Source: Desmodesmus armatus (taxonomy: Eukaryota; Chlorophyta; Chlorophyceae; Sphaeropleales; Scenedesmaceae). From it: a stretch of 64,000 nucleotides of DNA. Positions 22,601 through 31,415 of this stretch are shown here, one piece after another (the first letter of the stretch is position 1; every line of letters begins with the position of its first letter). Below the pieces are notes generated by a model that was not told the DNA's origin, searched no databases, and worked only from the letters and a program-made list of their open reading frames with translations. The DNA is taken from the NCBI GenBank assembly GCA_007449985.2, contig VIIQ02000770.1, positions 1-64,000 on the forward strand. Direction: 5' to 3'. Position numbers and translations under genes: made by a program.

Positions 22601-22820
22601 TGAAGGCGGCAACAACGATCGGATCAACTGCCTCATCTGGAACACACTAAACCAGAATGTGCCTGCCGGCTACACAGCGCCTTGTGGCGGCACCCTTGGT
22701 GTCATTGCACTGCCATGTGACGCCAACGGCGCAGTGACGGCGCAGATCAGCATCGCTGCTGTCAGTGTTGCCAGTTTGCCCATCCCTTGCGTATGTGTGG
22801 TGAGTGGGAATAGCTGGTGA
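7581..22820 (+). CDS. Giant secreted modular matrix protein (Stig1-like, Ser-Pro-rich, thioester-domain-like)
   Basis: Modelled exons: 7581-7676, 7814-7855, 8073-8336, 8904-9164, 9663-9926, 10424-10684, 10913-11047, 11351-11485, 11737-11871, 12191-14740, 16404-16615, 17110-17829, 18278-18486, 18902-19472, 19884-20119, 20532-21312, 21670-21712, 22036-22323 and 22591-22799, then read-through to TGA at 22818-22820 or a further exon. Every junction closes in phase except exon 17110-17829, which lacks one base. About 2,470 residues. Exon 1 is a signal peptide ([19 protein letters not shown], then SWWDD). Next come Stig1-like Cys-rich units, an ~850-residue exon mostly of SPSPSPEP, three two-exon Cys-rich modules each ending in a Ser-Pro stalk, and a C-terminal domain with FCID and MQSAIW motifs. 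The Ser-Pro stalks should be hydroxyproline-glycosylated, as in volvocine wall proteins. The role is inferred: extracellular matrix or adhesion. Confidence 0.72.
7814..12300 (+). repeat. Tandem array of Stig1-like Cys-rich exons
   Basis: Two exon types, all starting and ending in phase 0, so any number can be added or lost without shifting frame. Type A has four exons of 261-264 bp (starts 8073, 8904, 9663, 10424; spacing 831, 759, 761). Each has two motifs of the form DLxxDxxxCGxCGxxC, for example [19 protein letters not shown]. Type B has exons of exactly 135 bp (starts 10913, 11351, 11737), with a fourth copy (12191) fused to the Ser-Pro array, for example [13 protein letters not shown]. 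The Cys spacing matches the plant Stig1 family (PF04885-like). Introns between type A exons are also similar (related CAGGCTGAG-type segments near 8815, 9551 and 10309), so whole exon-intron units were duplicated. Confidence 0.75.
12400..14740 (+). repeat. 24-bp coding minisatellite, about 97 units of SPSPSPEP
   Basis: A near-perfect 24-bp unit encoding Ser-Pro-Ser-Pro-Ser-Pro-Glu-Pro, preceded by a few SPSPKPA and SPTPA units from about 12280. Units differ mainly at two places: CCCTCA versus CCATCA, and CTCCCCAGAG versus CTCGCCTGAG. Rare variants give Lys, Leu, Ala, Asp or Ser. It ends exactly at a GTAAGT donor (14741). Such Ser-Pro repeats in green algae are usually hydroxylated and arabinosylated, forming stiff rods. 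The lack of stop codons in several other frames is a by-product of the repeat. Confidence 0.9.
14988..15664. mobile_element. Non-autonomous hAT-like DNA transposon (MITE)
   Basis: A 677-bp element. The 8-bp target duplication ACTATATA lies at 14980-14987 and 15665-15672. The termini are imperfect inverted repeats: TAGGGATGTTG at the left and, read inward from the right, TACAGATGTTG (9 of 11 identical). Both subterminal zones (15000-15150 and 15565-15650) are packed with CCGTAGG/CCTACGG motifs in inverted orientation. An 8-bp duplication and a TAGGG-type terminus are hallmarks of the hAT superfamily. No transposase ORF is present. The paralogous introns at 17830-18277 and 19473-19883 lack the element, giving a natural empty site. 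Confidence 0.85.
15743..16282 (-). mobile_element. 5'-truncated LINE fragment
   Basis: About 540 bp in the same intron as the hAT-like element, with direct repeats AGTCACT at 15736-15742 and 16283-16289. Read on the minus strand it ends in a (TAG)n-like simple repeat (about 15750-15775), a tail type seen on some algal LINEs. It carries only the C-terminal end of ORF2. Paralogous introns lack it. Confidence 0.75.
15885..16256 (-). pseudogene. C-terminal relic of a LINE ORF2
   Basis: 123 codons open to a stop. They begin with the LINE knuckle [11 protein letters not shown] followed by [11 protein letters not shown] (Cys-x2-Cys ... His-x4-Cys), then an acidic tail ending near DELLDDL. The reading frame continues a little further upstream to the truncation point near 16280. 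It differs from the 3' end of the full LINE at 2213-5980, so it comes from another family. It has no endonuclease or RT and is not functional. Confidence 0.75.
16404..21140 (+). repeat. Three tandem two-exon Cys-rich modules with Ser-Pro stalks
   Basis: Module starts are 16404, 18278 and 19884. The first exon of each (212, 209, 236 bp; phase 0 to 2) encodes [12 protein letters not shown]...[15 protein letters not shown] sequence with about twelve Cys. The second (17110-17829, 18902-19472, 20532 onward) encodes [12 protein letters not shown]...[14 protein letters not shown]...[18 protein letters not shown] and then SPSPEP repeats. The intron after each stalk begins GTAAGTGC and is homologous between copies. 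I do not recognise a named domain; the CPAGYEA...GPEEC end loosely recalls ephrin-receptor-like Cys motifs. Module 1 lacks one C in its stalk (near 17587, CTCCCAG against the usual CTCCCCAG) and hits a stop at about 17684. Confidence 0.75.
21150..22820 (+). other. C-terminal thioester-domain-like (TQXA/TED) region
   Basis: Spliced from the tail of exon 20532-21312 plus exons 21670-21712, 22036-22323 and 22591-22799. The predicted chain has GFCID (Cys codon 21679-21681, in a 43-base exon), then [13 protein letters not shown], then [12 protein letters not shown] (Gln codon 22299-22301). Internal-thioester domains of bacterial surface adhesins pair a Cys in a YC-type motif with a Gln in a motif of the Q-x-A-I-W kind; both are present here in the right order. 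The match is by eye and the fold is inferred. The terminus is uncertain: translation through the GTGAGT at 22800 stops at 22820, or another exon follows. Confidence 0.5.
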
Positions 22821-24425
22821 CAGCAGCATGGTGGCTGCATTGCTGCAGGGACTTACGCAACTCATTTTTTTGCACCTAAGCCAGCTATTGGCCAGCTACC
22901 CTGTCGTAATGCATTATGGCAAGGCATGTGTTTATGATTGTGATGGGCTGCAGGCGGGGTTGCATGTGTGGGATGATCCACAGGCGCAGCCTGCACCTAC
23001 AGTCACTGAGGCCCGGTTTGACACGCTTTGGTGTACATGCGCTCCCTTGATCAAGACCAAGTAGACGTGCATGTCAGTTTTTGCTGAATTGTTGTGTGTC
23101 CTTGTGCTGCCCATGCGTGTGGCTGGTCCTGCAGGATACAAATTAGCTCATGTTCCATGGTCTCATTGCTGGCGCGCAACAGAGCCAGCCAATAGGACTA
23201 TCATCCTGACACCGCCAGGTGCATTTGCAGTGGAAGCTACTAGTGTCTGTTGGTGTGCTCGGTGTGTGCGCTCTGTCAGCGGCTTACCAACTTGGCTTGG
23301 TACTCAGCTAGGTTCCTTCACTACTTTTCATTGATTGCCGCGTGTGTGTGCTGTGGCAGCGGCTTGGCTTGGAACTCAGCTTGGTTTCCCTACTACTTTT
23401 CAATGTTTGCCCAGTGTGTGTGCTCTCTGGCAGCAACTTGGCTTGGCACTCAGCTTGGTTTCCCTACTACTTTTCAATGTTTGCCCATTGTGTGTGTGCT
23501 CTGGCAGCAACTTGGCTTGGCACTCAGCTTGGTTTCCCTACTACTTTTCAATGTTTGCCCAGTGTGTGTGTGCTCTGGCAGTGGCTTGGCTTGGTACTCA
23601 AGTTGAATTCTTCACTACTGTCCGCTGTGAGTGCGGCATGTACCTCGAAGTTGTACCCTTCAGCAGGTTTCCTTGGCCTCAGGTCATCCAAGTTCAGCAG
23701 TGGCTGTCAAACTCCAAGCTACCTTTATCAGTGCCGCGCCGCAATAGTATTGAGTATTGAATACTGCCCAATGAGCCTTTTGTTGGCTCCCCAAACGGGC
23801 GATGTTCTGTGTAACATCCAATTACTGAATACTGAGTGGAACTGGAGATGTTGGTTCACGACACTGTTCTTGGCAGGGAGTCCACTACTACCAGAGGCAC
23901 CACTTTGCAAGTTGTTTTGATTGCTGTAACTTGTCATGTACCTCCACCGTGTGTAAGCAACATCAATACAATCATGTCTGAGACAAGGCATGACACCCAC
24001 AACCGAGCAATTGCAGACAACATCGTCCAAACCTACTGAACGAGGCAGCAAGACAGCCACCGTCGGCATATGGTCGGCCATGGTCACTGCGTAAGCGTGA
24101 TGCTGTCACAGTGACTGTGTTCAAGACACGTCATCATGACATCAGCACAACATGCAACATGCACTACACAACGCCTTGCATTGTATCACAACACATGGCC
24201 CGCTTTGCATGCCAAAGACCCCATAACTAGCCAACCATAACTAGCAGTCTCTTTGTGGCTGGGTTGCAGCCGGCTCTGCAGCGGCTGTGGCTGCCCGCAT
24301 GTCTTCTGCCCTCTCACTCCTCTGTGTGGAGGGCCATCCCTTCAATCCTGATGGTAGCCTGCCACATGCTGTGTGTACCCCCCTTGGAGGTCACTCGAAG
24401 GCACTGCCAACTGGCTGGCAGTTTC
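22821..24425. other. Intergenic region between convergent genes
   Basis: No supported gene. It contains the minisatellite at 23270-23640. Short ORFs here arise from that repeat. It holds the 3' ends of the matrix-protein gene (plus strand) and the esterase gene (minus strand). Confidence 0.5.
23270..23640. repeat. 73-74-bp minisatellite, about 4-5 units
   Basis: The phrase CTTGGCTTGG recurs at about 23291, 23363, 23437, 23511 and 23585, each followed by an ACTCAGCTTGGTTTCCCTAC-like segment and a TGTGTGTGCTCTGGCAG-like end. The middle units are nearly identical and the outer ones diverged. Each unit contains a pyrimidine/TG stretch ending in CAG that resembles a splice acceptor. Confidence 0.85.
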
Positions 24426-25623
24426 TCACTGCGTGGGGCCGCCCTTCTGCCCCGGTGTCACCACCTGCCGCTCAAAAAGGTCCTTGAAAGTCTTGCCAGG
24501 GTTCGAAGCGTCGACCTGGTCGAACAGCGGGTAGTGATTAGGCAGGTCCCCGTTTCGAACCCCGGCGAAGGCGGCCCCTGACTCCAGGACACTTTTCAGG
24601 CTCTTGAACACCAGTTGGTTCCCCTCAGCACTGAAGTGGACTCCGTCATTCAGCAGCTGCGCTATCTGCTGAGGCCCCTGCTGTGTGAAGATGCTGTGGA
24701 CGTCCAGCAAGTGGGTGCTAAGCTGCTTGGAGACCTCACGGGCTGCTGCTGCGTATTGGCTGACCCGCACATTCAAGCGGTCCGAGGCGGGCAAGCCACG
24801 CTGTAGAAATGGCAGTGACACCGTGACAGTGACAGCAGGAGCAGCCGGAGCAGGGACAGGCTCAACACAAAGTTTGTATTGGCGACAAGTGTTTATGTTG
24901 CAACTTGCTGACAGCCTAAGGGTAGCTGGGCCTTTGGCGGGGCCGGACAAGCGTGCACACAGTGCAGGATATGCACGGTCACACTTACTGCCTGATCTGC
25001 AACCTTATGCAACCCCATCGGAGACAGACAACCAAATGGTCTGCGCCTGCCCCAGGCTCGGCTGCCCCCACTACAGCCCTGTTGCCGCAACGCTGGGCCA
25101 GCCTTGCCCCAGGCTTTCCGAAAGGATCACTGATGTGACGTACCTCCTTGGCCCACATTGCTTCATCCACAGGTGGCGGCGTGACCAGCAGCACGTGCTG
25201 CACGCCTGCTTGCCGGGCTGCTGCCACCATTGCTGCCAGGTTCTTCTTGTACTCATCCAGGGCACATGCAGGCGGCCACTGCGCAAAAACGACACCAAAC
25301 AAACAAATACCATGATGCGGCACCTTGATAAATTGAGGAGTGCTGCTGTGGCAATTGATTGCAGGTCAATGCTGCTGCTGCTGCTGCTTTTGGTGCTGCT
25401 GCTGCTGCTGCTGCTGCTGCTTCTACCACACAAAAGTGACTACTGTGTTCCCCACAGAAGCCGTTGCTGCCAGCTTCTTCCGGTACTCATCCAGGGGCAC
25501 ATGCAGGCGGCCACTGCGAGGAGGCAATGACGCCAACAGCATCGCGGTTCAAACTCGGAGAAGGTTGAAGTGCAGCAGTGCTGCTGCTGTGGCCGCCGCG
25601 CTGCTGTACCACAAGCCCTCAAA

Positions 25624-25669
<46 letters not shown>

Positions 25670-26300
25670 GTACTGCACGAGCTGGCAGCTGCCCTGACAA
25701 GACCCAACCAACCCAACTAAAGTTCTTGTGTTCTTCTCCTGGCCAACAGATGCGCAACATTCACAGTCACTTACTCTGCCCCTGACTTTTCTACGATGTC
25801 ATTGGCACCAAACCAGATTGTCAGCAGAGCCACATTGCAGTGCCCCTGCTGCTGCTGCCGCCACCCAAACAGCCCGCTCCGCAGCTGCTGCTTCTGGCTG
25901 CTGCAGCCGAGGTCAGCTAGTGCTTGAGGCAGCACCTGCACACAGGCGACATAGAGCACGGTTGTGCTGGCAGGTCTGTACAGTCCACTGCCAGTGGGGC
26001 TGGGCCAGACAGTGCTGGGCTAATGGCCTCGAGCTGTACAAGGGATTCCCTCAAACAGCCAATGGAATGCCTAAAACAGCAGCTGGTGGGAAGGCCATCT
26101 GAAGTTTGTGGATCTCTTTCACCACAGCAACAGCAGCTGCATTCTCGGCTAGGGTCCATAGTAGCTGCTGCTGCTGTTGCTGCTGCTGCAGCAGCTGCAG
26201 TATGATTGGATGGTCGATGCAGCAGGTCTGCTCACCTGCAGAGCCCATCTACTGTTGTACCCTGACATGCCCCTGTTCACAATGTCAGCCTGCAAAGAGG

Positions 26301-26340
<40 letters not shown>

Positions 26341-26408
26341 CTATTGTCAGTCATCACTCCTAAAACCAGCTGCTTTTTATATAGGCGGCAGCATGCACAG
26401 GTGTACTG

Positions 26409-26441
<33 letters not shown>

Positions 26442-26781
26442 AGGACTGCTGTGGTCACACAAGCGTAGCTTTACATGGATTGGCCTCTGGTTTGCTGAAA
26501 GCCAGAAGGCACTGCGCAAGCGCCTTGCGGCAGCAGCCGTGCTGCTCCTCCAAGCACACTTGCACCCAAGTGTGCCATGCTGCACAGCTGACGCTCTCAA
26601 TCTATCAACTACAACCAAGGCTTGCAATATGAACCATTTAGCAGAGGGACATACTGGTGTGAGGTGAGCCCACCTTTCTGCTGTACAGCTCTGCCAGCAG
26701 TGTCACCCAGCCCTTCTTGTCACTGTGGTACTTCCAGTGATAGCCGGTGCCAAACTCGGTCAAACTGTCCCCGAACAGCAT
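24426..26781 (-). CDS. SGNH/GDSL esterase, isoamyl acetate-hydrolysing (IAH1) type
   Basis: Exons in transcript order: 26781-26674, 26289-26236, 25935-25775, 25278-25144, 24800-24426. About 277 residues once one missing base in exon 4 is allowed for; the family is usually about 240-280. Block I MLFGDSLTEFG carries the nucleophile Ser. Block II is ADIVNRGMSGYNSRWAL, block III is LLTIWFGAND, and block V is LNDGVHFSAEGN with the Asp-His pair. The segment DEYKKNLAAMV...VLLVTPPPVDE is also typical of the family. It should hydrolyse short-chain esters; no targeting signal is evident. The ATG at 26779-26781 is the last possible start; upstream codons (AAHRPAI) are also open, so a few more N-terminal residues or an upstream exon are possible. 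Introns carry several CTG/CAG tracts. Confidence 0.85.
25219..25520 (-). repeat. Duplicated 5' part of esterase exon 4
   Basis: The acceptor plus the first ~60 bp of exon 4 is present twice: at 25278 (used copy) and 25513. Both start after a CAG acceptor with TGGCCGCCTGCATGTG. The upstream copy (25440-25513) reads in frame as GRLHVPLDEYRKKLAAT but lacks the rest of the exon and any good donor. The complete copy has GGG where the other has GGGG (near 25260), which shifts its frame; adding one base makes the exon 136 bp and restores phase with both neighbours. Confidence 0.8.
25367..26443. repeat. CTG/CAG triplet tracts in esterase introns
   Basis: Pure or nearly pure tracts lie at about 25371-25420, 25624-25668, 26303-26339 and 26409-26441, with a shorter one near 26165-26200. 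All are intronic in the esterase gene. Long ORFs through them (polyLeu, polyAla, polyGln) are artefacts. Confidence 0.9.
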
Positions 26782-27320
26782 GATGGCTGGCCGATGAGCA
26801 GCATACGGCTGCTGTGCTGCTGCTGGTAGTAAACCTGGAGCAGGGAGGGGGTGGGCGCCAGAATGCGAGGCATGTCAGGATGTACAACGGCACTGGCTGA
26901 TGTCTGAGTGATTGAAAACAAGCTGATCAGCGTCTTTTGATGGCTTTGCAATGTTAAGGGAGGCGCTGATGCAGCTGGATTGCCTTGTGCCAGCAGTCAC
27001 AGAAGCACTGGAGCACAGCTGACTGGCACCCCAATCAAGCTGTAGACTCACCTTGTAGACTGTGCAGCAGGAGTGTGACATAAATAGCTGCTGAGAGCCT
27101 CATTTTCGCGAGCTGGCTAAACAGGCGCGCTGACCTGGCAATTCCCACTGTCCCGCTGCTGCTGGCTAGACTCAAGTCGGCAACAGTTGAGCCTGGGGAC
27201 GCAGGCTGATAAGCGCTTTAAGGGAAACCTCAGGCTGCTTATGTTGGATGCTGCGTTGCTGTCGTTGTGGCTCGGATGGGCTGTTGAGTTTCAAAAACAC
27301 AGTACAAAAACTGCTTCAAT
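26782..27320. promoter_or_regulatory. Putative shared (divergent) promoter region
   Basis: About 540 bp separate the start of the minus-strand esterase from the start of the plus-strand gene at 27321, so both promoters must lie here. I see no definite TATA box or other core element. The esterase 5' UTR or an upstream exon may take up part of the left side. Confidence 0.4.
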
Positions 27321-30300
27321 ATGGCGAGACGTCGGATGAAGACCTTGCAAAGTTTCTTGGTATCGGGTGATTTCGCAGGGATACCAAGCGACATCTCTCG
27401 TCCTGCTTCATCTCTCTTAACTGCATCATGTCAGGACCCTTGTCCCTCGTTGCCTGCTTTGTTTGTAACATCGGCCATGGTGAACGAGACTGTGGAGAAT
27501 TCTGCGGGCACTGCAGCTGAGCAGGCAGGAGGAGACAAACTACTACCACCTCAGGCCCTAGCCCTTTGCAGCCAACCAGCAGCAGCCATGGGGGTGCAGA
27601 AGGCCGCATATGCGTCCCTCAAAGCTGCTGGCTCGGGCTCCAGCGCCCTCCACCGTTACCAGCACTACATGGCCACCCTGGGGCGAGAGCTGGCGCTTCT
27701 GCTGCTGTGCCATGGCACCTCAGCACTTGCAGCAGCAGTGCGTGTGTCATACAGGTAATTAAACCTTTCAAAAACCATTGAACAAGTGTGCCAAGGCTGC
27801 ACGTTTGTGCACAGGCTGGCTTTGGTCACCAAGCAGCTGTCTTAGAATTGAGCACCGCTGAACTCAGTCAGGCACTCAAGCATTCACAGCTGCGCAGACC
27901 TGGTCAGGCAGGAGCAGATGGCTTTTTGAAGCTCGCAACAGTTGTCTCAAACGTATGCCTCACTTCTATCAGGCCAAAACAGACAGCTGGTGCCCTTGTG
28001 GCATTGTTGTTGATGCACCAGTCAATGATGCACCGCTGTATGAGCTTAGACAGCCACCTGTTGACTACTGTCTCGTCGACCGTCCTGCAAAACAACAACC
28101 GTAATTCCGTTTACGCAACCACTGGGCCTGGCCCTTGGCTGTCGCATGATTTTCCTGCACCTTGCACAGGCTGGCCCACATGCTCGGCCTGCGGCTGCGC
28201 CTCTGGCTCAGCACAAGTCCCCTCCCCAGAGCATTGATGTTTGGCCAAAAGTCCACGTAACATACCTCCCCCCCTCATAATTTCCTGCACGTGTGCAGGC
28301 TGGCCCACATGCTCGGCCTGCGGCTGCACCGCTGGCTCAGCACAAGCCCTCTCCCCAGAGCAGCAGCAGCTGTGCTGGCCCGTGTGCTGAGCGCCCTGCG
28401 CACCGCCCTGCAGCAGCACGTGGTGGGGCCTCTAGGGCGCCTGCTGACGCAGCTGGTGTGGGTGCAGGTGCAGCTGTCGACAGATGATGAGCTGGATGAG
28501 GGCACGAGGGTGTCAGCACGCGTGAACAGCTGTGTCTCGCTGCTGTTTGGTAGCATCAGGTGAGAATGTCCTGCGCAGCCAGGGGTTGGCCAGCAGCAGC
28601 ACCCTAGCCCTGGGGTAGCTCACCCCCAGCCAGATGCCACACGTGCCCTCCAGCACGGTTCCGCCATGGTCCCTGCTCATATCACCCCCAGAGAAGTACT
28701 GCAGTCCTGGAAACAATCACCACCTTCCTGCGCTTGTGTGATGCTGTTTGCTTGGTGAATCGGCTGTCTGTGCTGCTTGTGGTTTTTGTGGCCTGGCCAC
28801 AAGTGTGTGCACCAGCATCGCAGCTCTGCTTCTCATACTTTTCTTCACGCTCCTGCTGTCCTGCATGCTGTCCTGCCTGCCTGCTCTCCTTGGTGCACAG
28901 GCTGCGCAGCCACAGCTGCCTGCAGCTCGCCGCCCCCAGCCGGCAGCCTGTGCTGGCCCCAGAGTTCAGCCTGAGTTCTCCTGCAGCCAGCCCCACACGC
29001 CAGCCTGGCACTCTGAGGGCGCAGCAGCAGCGGCTGCAGCAGCAGCAGCAGCAGCAGCAGCAGCGGCGGCTGCTGCGGTCGGCCAGCACGCCCACACCTA
29101 ACAGCAGCCCGCGGGGAGCGAGGGCAGCAGCAGGTGCGGCATCAGGGGGTGCTAGTCCTTGTAGTGTTGACTGCCTCAGGACCCCCCCCCCCCCCCACAC
29201 ACACACACACATGCACAGAGTTACCCGCTGCTAGCGATAGCTGCCGTGTCCACCCACTCACTGGGGGGCCGGGGGATTGTGCTGTTACAGACGCCGTGAG
29301 CTATAATGTATGTGTGTATGAACCGTAGGTAGCCTACCTATGTTTCATACACACATACATTATAGCTCGTGGCGTCTACAACAGCACAATCCCCCCCCCC
29401 CTCCCCCTTTCCTTGCGCAGCTGTAAGCCGTTGACAAGTGCAGCGCAGGTCATGCTTAGGCTCCTTCCTGCTCTTTGGGGCCCCCTTTGCTGCAGGTGCG
29501 GTTGCAGCGTTGTTCCACAGCCTGCATTTGCAGATTACTCGCAGCGGCAGTGTGGCCTCACAGGTCTCCTGACATCCACTTGATGTTGATCCTCCTTGCA
29601 TCCCTCTAACATGCTGTCCCTGCTGTTCTCCTGCCCCCCCCCCCCACACACACACACTTGCATGATCATAGTATGCTAGCTACTCAAGTAATTCCTGTGC
29701 TAACACACAGCATGCATGTGTACGCATGCAGTCTCTCTGTCGACACACACACACACACACCGCCCACCAATAACATGCTTTCCCTGCTGCTCTCCTGCCC
29801 CCCCCCCCACACACACACCACCGACCCAATCTGCAGGCACAGTGGCAGCCTCCTTCAGCAGTGGCATCATCTCTCCCAGTGCCAGCGCTGCCTTCAAGTT
29901 AGCCGACATCCGCTAGAACGCAATTTGTCCCTGCATCGCTCCATGATACCCCCCCCCACTATACTCACTCACTCCCCCCCCCCCACCACCACCTGTCCCG
30001 CAGGCACTGCAGCAGCCTCCTTCAGCAGTCGGCGGCGGACTGTCATCGGTGGCAGCCCCAGCAGCAGCAGGACCAGCCCCTGGGGGGCTCTGGCGGGGGG
30101 CCCCGAGCTGGGTCCTGCTGAGCGTGCCAGTGTTGCTCGCGCGCTGCGCTTTAGCCAGGCGCCGGGTCAGGGGCTGGGGCCTGACAGCGAGGTGCATGTG
30201 CTGTGCAGCAGCGAGCTGAGGAGCGCCATCATGTCCTTTTTGCAGGTGTGTTAACTCGACAGTACAAGCAATTGTGTTGTCAGTTCAATCAATCACCTGT

Positions 30301-31300
30301 AGCTGTGAAATTGAAAGGGGGTACAGGACCGCAGAGCGTCATACATGGCTGTACTGGGGTCACCAGAGAGAGTACGTGCAAAGTGTTCTAACAGAGTCTG
30401 CTTGTGTAGGCTGACACTGACAGTTCATTGTGAGTACATGCATCGGGCATATCTGCTGTGTACAGTCACCCATCACGCACCTGTCCTTGTCCTGTAGTGC
30501 ATGTCTCAACTCAACCCATGTGTTTGCTCTATTCCGCCGCCCCCCCCCCCCCTCACTGTGCATACCGCAGGCGCACAGCAGGCGCAACGGCAGCGAGTTT
30601 GTGCTGCTGCGCAACTTTGCCACCAGCGCCCCACCCACACCCACAGCTGCTGCAGCTGCAGACACACTCACAGCAGCCAGCACACCCACAGCAGCTGCAG
30701 CAACCACAGCAGAAGTGGCAGCAGCGGACGATGCTGCTGCGGCCCCAAGTGCAGACGTCCAGCAGCAGCAGCATGAGGCATTGGCGGGGTTTGGTGCAGC
30801 GCCGCTGGGGTTTGAAGCAGCGCTGGGGTTTGACTGCGAGCCAGGTGGGCAATGCCGTGCATATGATGGGCTGTGCCCGTACCTGCCCACTAGTTGCCTA
30901 TGCACTCTAACTCACTCGACCAGCAAACACTGTTGCGGCTACATGTGCAGTATAACGCATTGCCAAGAGAATTCCGGTTCAAGTTCGTAGTGCCCAGCAG
31001 CCTTGGAATCATGGCACTGCATCTGAGTACATGGCCTTGTATGCATATGAATAGACATCACAGACCATTTGTTTGGTGATGCTGGTGACTTTGATGCTTT
31101 TTTTGTCGGCAAATGTGCATCTGCTTAGCATCAGAGGCATGACACATGCCTGATAGGACTGTGACAGTACTTGACTGCAACCTTCCGCCTTTGTGACCTC
31201 ATGTGTAGGTTGCGGCAGCAAGGCTCGCAGCAGTTCTCAGCTGTGTGCACAGATCTACGCGGTGGCGGCAGACGGCAGCAGCGGCGGCGGCTGGCAGCCG

Positions 31301-31331
<31 letters not shown>

Positions 31332-31368
31332 ACGCACAGCAAGCTATCTGTCCCCTACAACAGAACCT

Positions 31369-31415
<47 letters not shown>

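Noticed and set aside
24255..25785. Plus-strand ORFs over the esterase locus
   Set aside because: SGNH blocks I, II, III and V are all on the minus strand with matching splice sites; the plus ORFs are antisense.
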